Origin: Ziziphus jujuba
Lineage: Eukaryota; Streptophyta; Magnoliopsida; Rosales; Rhamnaceae
Length of the DNA stretch: 64,000 bases
Direction: 5' to 3'
Assembly (NCBI RefSeq): GCF_031755915.1
Contig: NC_083384.1
Span: 22,008,001-22,072,000 of the forward strand
Position numbers and translations under genes: made by a program. Below the pieces are notes generated by a model. It did not search any database, had not been told where the DNA came from, and was given only the letters and a program-made list of their open reading frames with translations. This document shows, piece by piece, positions 23,320-35,825 of the stretch. How positions within the stretch are numbered: the first letter of the stretch is position 1; each line of letters opens with the position of its first letter.

Positions 23320-24082
23320 TGTTAGAGACTCATGGCATTGATAGCCGTGAAGGTGAGCAAACTTGAGACCTAGTTACTTAGGCTAAGAGGTTTATAATTC
23401 AAGTATGTTTTTGTATTTTGACTTGTAGTTTTGTTTTAGCCAATTTTGTGAGCAATCTAGGCGAATTAATTTGGTGCTTAAAGACACAAAAATTATTTAA
23501 TTTAAGTATATTAACTAGATTGGGACTTAAGAAAAATTAAGCACCTTGATGACATGGAAGCACCTCGGTGACATGGATGATGACATGGAGCCTTGTCATT
23601 TAATTAACCTCTCATTCAATGCATATCAAGACACATGGCATCATGCATGAGGTCTACTTAAACTTAAATGACTTAATAAGGCAGAAAAATTTGTCCAAAA
23701 TCTAAGAAAGCATGTGATGAAGTTGCATTAACACTTATACTTGCTTCACCATGAAGCACTTAAAACTATTGGTGCTTACATTCGGTCATGGTGTGCTTTC
23801 ACACCATTTTTTGCAAGCTATATATATATATATGTATAACATTACAATGAATGAATTATATTTTTGTTTTGGCAAAACACCTTATTTTTCCTTTTGAAAA
23901 TAAAAGAAAATGTTCATACCGGCCTTGGTGAAAATTTTCAGTAACTTATTCAAAACCATCAATGTCAAGCTCATCTAAACCTTTCCAAAATAAATTTTCA
24001 ATAGTTTTAAACCCTTGCCCTCCATCCTTCAAATGTGTATCGAGCTTTACTTCCTTAATCTTTTGCCAAAACCAAGTGAGAA
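23320..24082. other. Unassigned segment, possible solo LTR at 23320-23940
   Basis: A TG-starting sequence (TGTTAGAGACTC) interrupts the integrase remnant. It carries a TATATATATATATG run at about 23821-23835 and reaches TTTTCA at 23940. Size and ends could suit a solo LTR, but flanks (CCAAT, GTAAC) do not match and no partner LTR is in the window. 23941-24082 was not recognised. Confidence 0.3.
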
Positions 24083-24131
24083 CGATGAGAATCTGCCCGT
24101 GCTTGCACAACCAACAGCCCTTTGGGTGCTG
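24083..24131 (+). repeat. First 49 bp of a gypsy LTR split by a nested element
   Basis: CGATGAGAATCTGCCCGTGC is the decayed start of a family LTR. It breaks off at GGTGCTG and resumes at 29916 after the insertion, reconstituting the normal LTR order. Confidence 0.85.
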
Positions 24132-25225
24132 TGATACGAACCTAGGACGACCTGCTCCTAAACCTGTATTATTTTAGCCCCGATCTAATTATGTTCAAGT
24201 TCTAATGGTCACCTTGACCCCTAACCAACCTGTGATTAGAAACCTTCGTATATAAGGAAGACGCCATAATAGATGATGGAAGTCCTATTGATAAGTCAAA
24301 CTAAAACACTCACTCTCTAATGGTGTTTTACATGTTCAAAAGAATAAAGAGAATTCGATCTGACAAATAATTTTCCGCATGAATAATGTACTGATTATTA
24401 TTGATAAAACAAGCCTTTAAATAGGCTGGAAAAGTTACACAATAAACCCTAGAAGACATGAGGAAAACCGGCCATACTATAACCTTTCCTAAAGTGGCCG
24501 AATTTCCAACTTTCCTAAATCTAAATTCTAATTAATTAATTCCTTTGTTTTGGATTAGGAAATAATTAATTTACAATGAAAATAATAAAATAAGATATTT
24601 CCTAAACTTATTTTTCCAGCAAAGAAATAAATAAAAACCAAAAATTAATGATAATTTCCTAAAACAAAAAGTAGAATCAAATTAGGAAACTAAAATACTA
24701 GCTTTTTGACTAAGTTGACTTTGACCATTATTTGGCCAATTTAGGCTCCAAATCAGCTTCCCTATGCTTTGTAGGATGCCAAATAAGCTAAACATGCAGT
24801 CCCACACGTTTCCCATGCTTGGAAGAGGAAGAAAAAGCCAACTCAGCAAAATACAGTAAAAAATAGGCCAAATTTGAAGCTGTCCATACAACCCCTTTTT
24901 GAATGCCTTTGAAGCTGCCTTGACTTGATTCCATATCCTTTTAGACATATTTATTTAATCCATAAAGATTTGGAACCATTTCATGTTGCCCGTTGTCCAT
25001 ATTTGCACCAAAACTGCTACCAGGGTCCATAGCGGCTTCCACCACTTGGATACTTAGAATAGGCTTTGTATCTTCAAGTATGGACAAGCTCTGTTGAGAA
25101 TTGATTACCCCATGTTGTCCTCAAATCTCTTAATTTGAGCTCTTGTGATTGGCTTGGTCTTCATCCGTGTCAGGTTAGCACCCTAGCGGGTTATCAGTTG
25201 AGCGGGCTTGGGCGGAATCACATCA
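24132..25225 (-). repeat. 3' LTR of nested element (1,094 bp)
   Basis: On the minus strand it starts TGATGTGATTCCG (at 25225) next to the polypurine tract and ends GGTTCGTATCA (at 24132). Confidence 0.92.
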
Positions 25226-25238
25226 TTCCCTTCCTCTT
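25226..25238 (-). promoter_or_regulatory. Polypurine tract
   Basis: AAGAGGAAGGGAA on the minus strand immediately before the LTR. It primes plus-strand cDNA and is also inside the pol reading frame. Confidence 0.85.
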
Positions 25239-26329
25239 GAAAAGGATTTGTCCTCAAATCAAGATCATCACCTGCAGAAAAAGGAGTTAAATTAGCAACA
25301 TTCAATGCAGCACTCATGTTATACTCACCCGGTAAATCAAGCTTGTAGGAATTCTTGTTATTCGTCTCCAAAACTTGAAAAGCTCCATCCACATGAGGCA
25401 TAGGCTTGGACTTTTTTATTCGGGGAACCTTTTCTTTCTTGTGTGCAGCCAAACCAAATATCCTGGGTCAAACACTATTACAAAAAATACTAGAAATACA
25501 AGTTCATCACACTTTTTAATATTAGCAAATTATATCTCCCAAATTTTTAAATTTCCACTAAGTAAAGCTTTTAATAATGCATATAAAGTTCTATACAAGA
25601 AAAGCATTTTCAAATTAACGTTTTTATAATACATAACCAGCAATGGTTTCTTACTCGGGATAGCCTTATTAACATCCCCAAAAATTAAAAAAAAAATTTT
25701 ACTTTTTCTTTCTTTTCTCTCTTTTCCTTTTTCTCTTTCGGACACACTCTTTTTATCATCACTTCTGGCTTTTTCTCTTAATTTCTCTCTTTCGGTTTTG
25801 TCTTTGTCTTTCCCCTCACCATTGAGTTTAGAATACTTACCTTGGACAGCAAGTTCGGTTTTGACCTCATGGGTAGGTGGTGTAACCATTGGTGCCGCAC
25901 TAGCCTTCTCTTTGAGCTTCTCGACTTCCCTCCTTTGTTGCATTTGAAGTTGGTCTCTAAATACCTCCTTTGGAGTTAATGGCTCCAGCTTGACCTTCTT
26001 TCCATTAAATTTAAATACAATGGAATTCTCTCTCCCATAGTGTATGGCATTCTTCTCAAATCCCCATGCCTCCCCAATAAAATATGACTAGCATGCATAG
26101 GTACAACATCCACATATTTATCTATACTAAATTTTACCTTGGCTTGTTTATTCACTTTTATTTCACCACTATCATTAAGCCATTGTAATCTATAAGGTTC
26201 TGGATGTTTAATAGTTGTTAATCCTAATTTATTAACTATAATGTTACTAATTACGTTTGTACAACTTCCACTATCAATAATCATACTACAAATCTTACCT
26301 TGAATTTCACATCGGGTGTGGAAGATGTT
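25239..26329 (-). pseudogene. Protease, basic linker and scrambled pol remnant
   Basis: From right to left: aspartic protease with intact MIIDSGSCTNVIS (about 26284-26246), then a Lys/Glu-rich linker (about 25943-25690) and LGDVNKA-like text. From about 25600 a short integrase-derived piece (YRTLYALLKALLSGNLKIWE) is followed by an RT-derived piece (25478-25533) and then the integrase C-terminus (SKPMPHVDGAFQVLE ... [19 protein letters not shown]). RT, RNase H and the integrase core are absent. Frameshifts separate protease, linker and tail. A TAG stops the LTR-encoded tail soon after the LTR begins. Confidence 0.85.
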
Positions 26330-27687
26330 CTCTCCTTGGATTTGTCCTCATCTTTATATACAGGAAGGACTCATCTTTCAACTAAGCTCAAGTTAGCCCT
26401 TGAAGGTTGGAGTGTTTCAGTTTCCTCATGTTCATCCTTTCCACATTCTTCATCATCCAATTTGGCCTCTCCCCCACTTTCCTCACTTTCGGATTCTAGT
26501 TCACCATTACTTTTCAGTACCATGATTCTTCTATTCGGGCATTGATTAGCAATTGGTCCTCTTCCTTGGCACTTAAAACACACAATTTCATGAGTTCTTG
26601 AAGGTTTATGATCAGATTTACCTTCATATTTGTGCGCTTGGATAGCTTCAGCTTTAGCTTCTCTTTTTGGCCGATTGGAACTATCTTCTTCAAGTTTCGG
26701 TTTTGGCTTGTTGTCAAAGATGGGATTGCTTCTCCAAACACTTTGATTGGTCCTCCCACTGCTTGAATCTCCTCCAAACTGTGAGCTTGTACCCCTTCTC
26801 TTGAATTCATTTTCAATTTTGATGGCCACATGAAGCATCTCCTCCCGTTCTACATATTGTTGAAGTTCCAATTGTTTGGCTATCTCACGATTCAAACCAC
26901 CTAAAAACCTTGCTATGGTTGCCTCTCGATCCTCATTCATGCTTAACCTCATCATGAGCATCTCCATCTACTTGTAATAGTCCTCCACAATCCTACTTCC
27001 TTGTGATAATGATTGGAGTCGTTGATACAGCAACCTATGATAGTGGGATCGTATGAATCACTTCCTCATGGCTCCTTTCAGTTGTCGCCATGTAGTGATC
27101 AAGTCATCACCAACTCGTCTTTGGGTATTTTGCTCATTTGTCCATCATTGGAGTGCATAATGACCAAACTCCATTGCTGCAAATTTCACCTTCTTGGCCT
27201 CCGAATAGTTGTGGCAATCAAAGATCATCTCCATTCTCTCTGCCCATTCCAAATATGCTTCCAAATCACTTTTACCCATGAATGGTGGAATATTTACCTT
27301 GATGTTGCCAAGATCATCATCTACATCCTCTTTCCTATGCCTCCCATGGCCTAGCCTCTCTTGGACAGCAAGTGTTTCATCCATTCCTTCTTCAAAATCA
27401 TCTCTGACATTTTCCACCTCAAACTCCTCTCTTGGCCGCCCACGGCCTCCTCGTCCTCCATGAGCATCTATCCTTATATTCGGCACTCCTTGGGATGTTT
27501 TTAACCTATTCATCCTCTGATTTAAATGGTCAAATTGAGTATTCATCCCCTGTAGCTGCTCCAAGACAGCCCTCATGTCCGTTTGTTCACCACTCCCCGA
27601 AGCTCGGGAACCACCATAGAATCCTACGGACTCTTCTTCATTAATTCTCAAAGGTGGATCTCCTCTTCTCACCCTTGAATCTGCCAT
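26330..27687 (-). pseudogene. gag of nested gypsy element (one in-frame stop)
   Basis: The ATG at 27687 starts MADSRVRRGDPPLRINEEES. The first part runs to a stop at 27145 where the family has Trp (YALQ-stop-WTNEQN). The same frame continues at 26967-26371 through the retrotransposon gag domain and the CCHC knuckle CFKCQGRGPIANQC, in which the usual glycine before His is replaced by proline-isoleucine and the zinc-binding His is lost. A frameshift separates gag from protease. The product would be the particle protein. Confidence 0.85.
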
Positions 27688-28804
27688 GTTAGTATAAATA
27701 ATGCAAAATAAAATAAATTCTCACCAAATATCACTCCCTCACATGTTTCACTCAATTAAGAACTCGACACTGGTGTTTGCACACTAGTTTCAGCTTTTAG
27801 TTCTCACACTCTCTTGCCTTTTTTTCTCTCAATGAATTATCTCAAAGTTCTAATTAGAACACCCACAAAACAGAAATTAGATCACAAGTATATCTTGATT
27901 AAACTTATCAACAAAACAGTAGCAAAAAGTAGGCAATACCGAAAGAATTCAACAAGACCTAGTTTTCGGCTTTTTTAGGCAAAATAAAGCAAATTAAGGA
28001 GAAATCTTTGGAATTTTTAAGAACTGCACCAGATGGTAAGAGATTAAGGATTCAAGAATAAAATTTAGGAAAAAGAATTTCAAACTCAAACAAGAATCAA
28101 ATTGAACAAAAATATAGAATAGTGTTGGTTGTTGTTCTTGTAATTCAAGTTTTGTATTAATTCCTTTATCTAATTTTAATCCAATAATTTAAGCACCCAA
28201 AATTCCAAATATCCAGCAGCAAAAATAATTCTCCAGCAACTCAAATATTGAACAAATAATCACAAACAAACGGCTCCAACAAATTTCAAACAAACAAATC
28301 AAACTCCAACAAATAGAAATTTTTTAGTTTATTTTATTTGGCTTGTTCCTCTTATTTTTTTTCTTTTTTTTTTTTTCACTCACAGATCATAAAAAAACTG
28401 CAGTAGCAAATATTAACACTAAAAATTGCGATTCCACACCAAAAATCCACCAAACCCGTGGCCTCCAATAAAAAGAAAAGTGTAATTTTTTTTTTTTAAT
28501 ATGTTGCAGCAAACCCTTCTTCTTCTTTTTTCAATATATGAATTCAAATATTTAAGAATAAAACAGCAAAGGAAAATCAACAAAACCAAAATTAACAGGA
28601 ACAATGATGAAAACCAACCAACAAACTAGGAAACAAAAATACGATAAAATTAGGAAATCCTAATTCAAGTAGGAATGGAATTTTATTTTTTTTAAGATGT
28701 AGAAAGTGTATGGGAGGGATGCAACCTTAACCTAATGCTAAAATTGCAGAATAACACAAAAATAAATAAAGTAAATAAGGATAGATCAAACCTGAACAAA
28801 ATTT
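27688..28804 (-). other. 5' leader of nested gypsy element
   Basis: About 1.1 kb between PBS and gag ATG, non-coding, with several homopolymer A runs on the minus strand (T runs here, for example about 28360-28377 and 28490-28500). The same layout is seen in the other copies of the family. Confidence 0.75.
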
Positions 28805-28817
28805 GGCTCTGATACCA
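28805..28817 (-). promoter_or_regulatory. Primer-binding site (initiator tRNA-Met)
   Basis: The minus strand reads TGGTATCAGAGCC two bases after the LTR end, the classic complement of the 3' end of plant initiator tRNA-Met. Confidence 0.9.
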
Positions 28818-28819
28818 AA

Positions 28820-29915
28820 TGATATGAACCTAGGACGATCTGCTCCTAAACCCATATTATATTAGCCCGGATCTAATTATATTCAAGTTCTAATGGTCAC
28901 CTCAATCCCTAATCAACTTGTGAGTAGAAACCTTGGCATATAAGGAAGACGCCATAATAGGTGATGGAAGTCCTATTGATAAGTCAAACTAAAACACTCA
29001 CTCTCTAATGGTGTTTTAGGTGTTCAAAAGAACAACGAGAATTCAATCTCACAAATAATTTTCGGTATGAATAATGTACTGATTATTATTGATAAAACAA
29101 GCCTTTAAATAGGCTGGAACAGTCACACAATAAACCCTAGAAGACATAAGGAAAACCGGCCATACTATAACCTTTCCTAAAGTGGCCGAATTTCCTACTT
29201 TCCTAAATCTAAATTCTAATTAATTAATTCCTTTATTTTGGATTAGGAAATAATTAATTTACAATGAAAATAATAAAATAAGATCTTTTCTAAACTTATT
29301 TTTCCAGCAAATAAAGAAATAAAAACCAAAAAGTAATGGTAATTTCCTAAAACAAAAAGTAGAATCAAATTAGGAAACTAAAATACTAGCTTTTTGACTA
29401 AGTTGACTTTGACCATTCTTTGACCAATTTAGGCTCCAAATCAGCTTCCATATGCTTTTTAGGATGCCAAATAAGCTAAACATGCAGTCCCACACGTTTC
29501 CCTTGCTTGAAAGAGGAAGAAAAAGCCAACTCAGCAAAATACAGTAAAGCCACCAAGAAATACAGTAAAAAACAAGCCAAATTTGAAGCTGCCTTGATTT
29601 GATTCCATATCCTATTAGACATACGTATTGAATCCATAAAGAGTTGGAACCATCTCATGCTGCCCGTTGTCCATATTTGCACCAAAACTGTTACCCGGGT
29701 CCGTATCGGCTTCCACCACTTGGATGCTTAGAATAGGCTTTGTATCTTTAAGTATGGACAAGCTCTACTGAGAATTGATTACCCCCTATATAAATGCTCC
29801 CAGGATGTCCTTAAATCTCTTAATTTGAGCTCTTGTGATTGGCCTAGTCTTCATCCGTGTCGGGTCAGCACCCCAGCGAGTTATCGGTTGAGCGGGCTCG
29901 GGCGGAATCACATCA
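28820..29915 (-). repeat. 5' LTR of nested element (1,096 bp)
   Basis: On the minus strand it runs from TGATGTGATTCCG (29915) to GGTTCATATCA (28820). It is near-identical in length and content to the 3' LTR at 24132-25225, which supports a fairly recent insertion. Confidence 0.92.
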
Positions 29916-30994
29916 TGCTGACCCCGATACGGATGAAGATCGGGCCGATCACTAGGGCACAAGCTAAAGGTTTAAGAAACCTTGCTGTCTTTATCCAGGG
30001 ATTAATTCATTCTCAAAAGGGCTTGTCCATACCCGAAGATACAAGGCCTGTTTTGAACATACAAGTGGTGGAAGCCGATACGAACCCAGGTAGCTATTTT
30101 CTTGCAGATATGGACTCCGAGCAGCATGAAATGGTTCCAATGCTTCATGGATTCAATAAATATGCATAATAGGCCATGGAATCCAGTCAAGGAAGCTTCC
30201 AAGACAACCAAAAAGGGGCTGTACGCATGGAATGAAAAATTGGCTGGTTTTGCTGTATTGTTTGTTGACTTGACTGTATTTTGCTGAGTTGGCTTTTTCT
30301 CTTTGATCCAAGCAAGGAAAACGTGTGGGACTTCATGATAATACTATTTGGCATCCTCAAAGGCATATGGGAGTTGATTTGGACCTTAAATGGATCAAAG
30401 ATTGGTTAAAGATAGCTTAGTAAAAAAGATAGTATTTTAGTTTCCTAATTTGATTTCTATTTTTTGTTTTAGGAAATTACCTTTAATTTTGGTTTTTATT
30501 TATTTATTTGCTGGACAAATAACTTTAGGAAAGTGATAATTTTATTATTTTGGGTTGTAAATTAATTAAATCCTAATTCAAATAAAGGAATTATTTAATC
30601 AAATTAAGATTAGGAAAGGTTACAAATTTCGGCCAACACTTTAGTTTCTTAATGCAGGCTGATTTTGTCTTAGTTTCTAGGGTTTTATTTTGTAACTTTT
30701 ACAGCCTATTTTAGGGCTTGTTTTTTAGGTAGAACACACCTTTAATAATATTCAGAATTTATTTTGTGAGATAGAATTCGCTTTGTTGTCTTTGAACACC
30801 TAAAACACTATTAGAGAGTGTGTGTTTTCGTTTTGACTTATCAATAGGGCATCCATAACCTATTGTGGTATCTTAATTATACCAAGGTTTCTAATCACAG
30901 GTTGGTTAGGAGTTGAGGTGACCATAAGCACTTGAACTTAATTGAGATCCGGGCTAATATAATACGGGTTTAGGAGCAGGTCATCCTAGGTTCA
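29916..30994 (+). repeat. Rest of the split gypsy LTR
   Basis: It resumes with the duplicated TGCTG and continues the LTR begun at 24083 (ACCCCGATACGGATGAAG ... GGTCATCCTAGGTTC). Its coding part gives GPITRAQAK and ends HEMVPMLHGFNKYA near 30167. The LTR end and the whole PBS are removed by a deletion of about 40 bp at about 30994. Confidence 0.85.
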
Positions 30995-32095
30995 TGTTTA
31001 ATCTATTTTTATTTGCTTTATTTGTGTTTGTGTCATTTTGCAATTTTAGCATTAGGTTATGGTTGCATCCATCTCATACACGTTCAGCATCTTAAGCAAA
31101 AAAAATAATAAAAAAATTCATTCCTAGTTAAATTAGGATTTCCTTGTTTTACCGTATTTTTGTTTCCTAGTTTGTTGGTTGCTTTTCATTATTGTTCTTA
31201 GTAATTTAGTTTATTGTTGATTTTTTTTTACTGTTTTTGATCTTAAATATTTACATTCATATATTAAAAAAAAAAAAAAAGAAGAAGAGTGTTTGCAGCA
31301 ACATATGTTAAAAAAAAAAAAAAAACTACACATTTGTATTTTGTTGTTGGTGGTCACAGGTTTGGTGAATTTTGGTGTTGGAATTGCAATTTTATTGTTG
31401 ATTCTTGCTACAGTAATTGTGTTTGATATTCGGTGAGTTAAAAAAAAAAAAAAAAAAAAACTACACAAGAAGGCCGGTTGTTGCATTTAGAGTTTGGAAT
31501 TTTGTTTGCTGGAAATTTTGTAATATTTGGAGTTCCTGGGAATTTATTTTACTACTGGATATTTGAATTTGGGTGCTTAAATTATTTGGTTTAAAATTAG
31601 TTAAAGGAATTGATATAAAACTTGAATTACAAAGAATAACAATCAATAACCATTCTATATTTTTTTGTTCCAATTGCTTCTTGTTTGAGTTTGAATTTCT
31701 TTCTCTAAAATTTTATTCTTCGATTCTTAGTTTCTTACCATCTAATCCAATTCTTATTGATTCCAAAAATTTTATTGTAATTTGCCTTATTTTTGCCTAG
31801 AAAAGCTGAAGTTTAGGTATATTAAATTCATTCGGTATTACCTGCTTTTTTGCTACTGTTTTATTGATAAGTTTAATTAAAATATACTTGTGGTCTAATT
31901 GCTATTTTGTGGGTATTTTAATTATAACTTTGAGATAGTTCAGTGAGAGGAAAAATGCAAGAGTGTGTGAGCTCCAAAGAGGGTAAAAGCCAAAACTAGT
32001 GTGAAAACACGAGTGTCGAGATCTTGTCTGAGTGAAACATGTGAGAGAGTGAATTTGGTGAGGTCCTATTTTATCTTTGTGTTATTCATACTAAC
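30995..32095 (+). other. 5' leader of a decayed gypsy copy
   Basis: It aligns with the leader at 36976-38159. A-rich homopolymers occur at about 31266-31280, 31310-31325 and 31441-31460. No coding: the hydrophobic open frames here are chance products of T-rich DNA. Confidence 0.75.
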
Positions 32096-33000
32096 ATGGA
32101 ATATTCAAGGTTAAGAAGAGGAGATCCACCACTAAAAATTAATGAAGAAGAATCCGTAGGATTCCATGGTGATTCCCAAGCTACGGCGAGTGGTGAGGAA
32201 ACAGACATGAGGGTCATTTTGGAGCAGCTACAGTGGATGAATGCTCAATTTGACCATATAAATCAAAGGATGGATAGGTTAGAAACATCTCAAGGTGGAG
32301 CGAATTTGAGGTAAGAATTCCATGGAGGCCGAGGTCAAGATGGACAAGGCCGTGGACGAACTAGAGAGGAGTTCGGAAAGGGAAGTTTTGGAGATGATTT
32401 CGAAGAAGGAATGCATGAAATGTATGCTATCCAAGAGAGGCTAGGTCGTGGGAAAGAGAGGAGGTAGATGATGATCTTGGAAACACCAAAGTAAATATAC
32501 CACCTTTCATGGGAAATAGTGACTCGGAGGCTTACTTGAATGGGAGAATCGTATAAAGATGATCTTCGATTGCCATAGCTATTCGGAGGCTAAGAAGGCG
32601 AAATTGGTAGCAATGGAATTTGGCCATTACGCACTCCAATGATGGACTAATGAGCAAAACACCCGAAAGAGAGTTGGTGATGACTTGATTACTACATGGC
32701 GACAAATGACGGGAGCGATGAGGAAGTGGTTTGTACCATCACACTATCATAGGTTACTGCATCAAAGACTTCAATCTTTATCTCAAGGAAATAGGTCTGC
32801 ATTATGAAATAGCCAATCAACTAGAATTGCAACAATATGTGAAATTAGAGGAGATGTTGCATGTGGCTATTAAATTAGAACATCAATTTAAGAGGAGGGG
32901 TGTAAGCTCATGGTTTTAGGGAGTTTCAAACAGCGGGAGGTCAAATCCAAATGCTTGGAGAAGCAATCCCACCTTTGAAGCTAGACAAAAATCAAAGCTA
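32096..33000 (+). pseudogene. gag remnant, decayed gypsy copy
   Basis: The ATG at 32096 starts MEYSRLRRGDPPLKINEEES and stays open to 32314, then breaks. Later pieces match the gag domain (LELQQYVKLEEMLHVAIKLE at about 32815-32880), with a deletion around 32780 that removes the VEDYYKE block. The sequence ends abruptly at about 33000, before the zinc knuckle, where opposite-strand pol of another copy begins. Confidence 0.85.
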
Positions 33001-35825
33001 GATAAATCAGCAACATTATATGTAGCACTAACATTATGCTCACTCGGTAAGTCAAGCTTGTAAGCATTGTCATTTATCTGCTACAAAACTTGAAAATGTC
33101 CATCTTCACGAGGCATAAGCTCGGACTTCCTTTGTTTGGAAAACCTCTCCTTTCTCAAGTGTAACCAAACCAAATCTCTAAGTTCAAAGGCAACTTGTTT
33201 TCAACCTTGATCAGCACTTCTTACATATTGCTGCATCCTCCTCTCAATGTTTTCTTTAGTCTTCTCATGAACTGCTTCACAAAATCAGCTTTTTGTTTCC
33301 CATCTAGATTAGCATGTTCATTTAGAGGTAAAGGTGTTAAATCTAATGGAGTGAAAGGATTAAATTTCTACTAATTAAAGTCTGTAACAATGCAGACAAA
33401 GTTCTATTTACTACTTTAGTTTGTCTATCAGTTTATGGATGACAAGTAGTTGAAAATAAAAGTTTAGTTCCTAACTTAGCCCATAAAGTTTTCCAAAAAT
33501 AACTTAAGAACTTAGCATCCCTATCCGAAATAATTGTTTTAGACATTCCATGCAATCTTACAATTTCCTTAAAGAACAGATTAGCAACATTAGATGCATT
33601 ATCGGTTTTATTAGATGCAATAAAATGTAGCATATTAGAAAATCTATCCATGACAACAAAAATTGAATCTTTAACTGTCCTTGATCTAGGCAAACTAAGA
33701 ATAAAATCCATAGACAAATCCAGCCAAGGAAAAGAAGTAATCGGCAACTAGAGGTACAAACCGTGCTGTTCCAACTTGGACTTGGCTTCTTGGCATTTCA
33801 AGCTTCTTTCACGTATTTTCTCCACATCTCTTCTCATGTTAGGCCAATAAAAATGTTCTTGCAGCAAAGATAAAGTTTTAAAAACACCAAAATGACCCAT
33901 TAAACGACCACCAAGACCTTCCCTCACTAACAATTCCCTAATGCTACAATTAGGCACACAAAGTTTGTTTTCCCTAAACAAATACCCCTCGAAGATGTAA
34001 AATTTATTAAAACCATGTTTTGTACAAGTCCTAAATATTTCTCCAATGTCACTATCATGCTCATATAGTTCTTTTAATTGTTCAAATTCAAGTAATCTAG
34101 CACTTAAGGTAGAAAACAATACATACCTTCGGGATAATGCTTTAGCGATCACATTTTCCTTTACTTTTTTGTAACAGGTAGCATAAGGAAAAGTTTCAAT
34201 GAACTCAGCACTTAGCATGCCTTTGGTTGAGTCTCCCTTGACATTTAATGTGCTTCAAAGATTCATGATCTGTATGAATCACAAACTCCTTTGGCATTAA
34301 ATAGTGCTGCCACGTTTCCAAAACTCTCACCAATGCATACATCTCTTTCTCATAGGTCAGGTAGTTTAGTGCAGCTCCATTTAATTTTTCACTACAATAA
34401 GCCATGGGTCTTCCTTCTTGCATTAAGACAGCTCCAATACCTACACCTGAAGCATCACATTCAATTTCAAAAATTTTATCAAAATTAGACAAAACTACTA
34501 AAGGTGCATTAGATAATTTTTCTTTCAACAAATTAAAAGATTTATCTTGTGCTTGCCCCCATTTAAAGCCAACATTCTTCTTTACAAATTTGGTCATGGT
34601 GCTGTGATGATGCTAAAATCTTTGACAAATCTTTGGTAAAAACTAGCCAAACCATGAAATCCTCACTTGAGTAATGGAGGTGGGTTTCGGCCATTCTTGG
34701 ATTGCTTGCAGCTTGGATTGATCAACTTTAATACCTGCAGCACTTACTACAAATCCTAGAAAAACAAGTTCACTTTTGCAAAAATCACACTTTTTCAAGT
34801 TAGCAAACAACCTTTCCTTCCTAAGAATATTTAAAACTTGCCTAAGATGTTCTACATGCTCATCTAGATGCCAACTGTATACAAGAATATCATCAAAATA
34901 AACAACCATAATTTTTCCAATGAATGGACCCATGACATGATTCATTAATCTCATGAAAGTATTAGGTGCATTAGTTAAACCAAAAGGCATTACTAACCAC
35001 TCATACAATCCATACTTAGTTTTAAATGTGGTTTTCCATTCATCATTAGTTTTAAATGCGGTTTTCCATTCATCACCCCCTTTCATTCTAATTTTATGAT
35101 ATCCACTCCTAAGATCAATTTTTGAAAACGTACATGCACCATGCAATTCCTCCAACATATCATCTAACTGAGGAATGAGATGTCTATATTTAATGGCAAT
35201 ATTATTAATAGCCCTACAATCTACACACATGCGCCATGAACCATCTTTCTTAGATACTAACAAAATAGGGACAGCACATGGACTCATATTCTCATGAATG
35301 TAACCTTTGTCAAGCAACTCACTTACTTGCCTTTGTAGCTTCTTTGTCTCCTCGGGATTAGTTCTATATGCAGGCCTATATGGAATTGCAGCTCCCAGAA
35401 CAAAATCAATGTGATGTTCAATCTCTCGAATAGGTGGTAAGCCATGAGAAATTTCCTCTAGAAAGACATCATTAAATTCCTGCAAAAGAGAAGAAATAGA
35501 ACTTGGCAATTCAAGTTCTTCGAGATTAAGTTGATCATTCAAATAATTATCTTTATAAATCATGACAAGCAATGGTTTCTTACTCAATATGGCTTCATTA
35601 ACATCCCCAAAACTAAGATAAATTTTTTTTTTCTCTTTCTTCTTTCTTTTTCTTTCTCTCTCTCGGCCACCTCACTTTTGCCCACATTCTGGGTTTTTTT
35701 CTAACTTTCTCTCAAACTCTCTGGTTTTTCTCTTTCTTTCCCCTCTAATTTGAGTTTCGAACATTCACCTAGTCGTTCTTGCATGGCCTTGTTTCCTTGA
35801 ATTGTTGTTGAAGTCATGGGTGCCA
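33001..35825 (-). pseudogene. gypsy pol fragment: linker, RT, RNase H, integrase
   Basis: Read right to left: basic linker (about 35825-35600), RT (35587-34643) with intact [11 protein letters not shown], RNase H (about 34597-34205, [20 protein letters not shown]), integrase zinc region (about 33900-33780), and integrase core (33747-33433) with MDF and SDRDAKF. Breaks: a frameshift at the RT-RNase H border near 34643, a stop where the family has QTDGQ near 33433, and a deletion of about 100 bp after SRNL near 33365. RT contains a 33-bp tandem duplication at about 35014-35079 that repeats the WKTxFKT phrase. Neither LTR nor gag remains. A plus-strand element begins at 35826. Confidence 0.88.

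Larger units (their letters stand above)
24132..29915 (-). mobile_element. Nested non-autonomous gypsy element, 5.78 kb, minus strand
   Basis: It has two LTRs of about 1.09 kb (24132-25225 and 28820-29915), PBS, PPT, gag and a rearranged pol, flanked by the 5-bp target duplication TGCTG (24127-24131 and 29916-29920). It sits inside another LTR of the same family. RT and RNase H catalytic regions are missing, and the pol remnant joins integrase and RT pieces out of order. Because the same rearrangement occurs in two other copies, this element probably moved with proteins supplied by intact relatives. Confidence 0.92.

Noticed and set aside
25530..25943. Lys/Glu-rich protein as a host gene
   Set aside because: It is the linker between protease and RT of the nested gypsy element on the minus strand.
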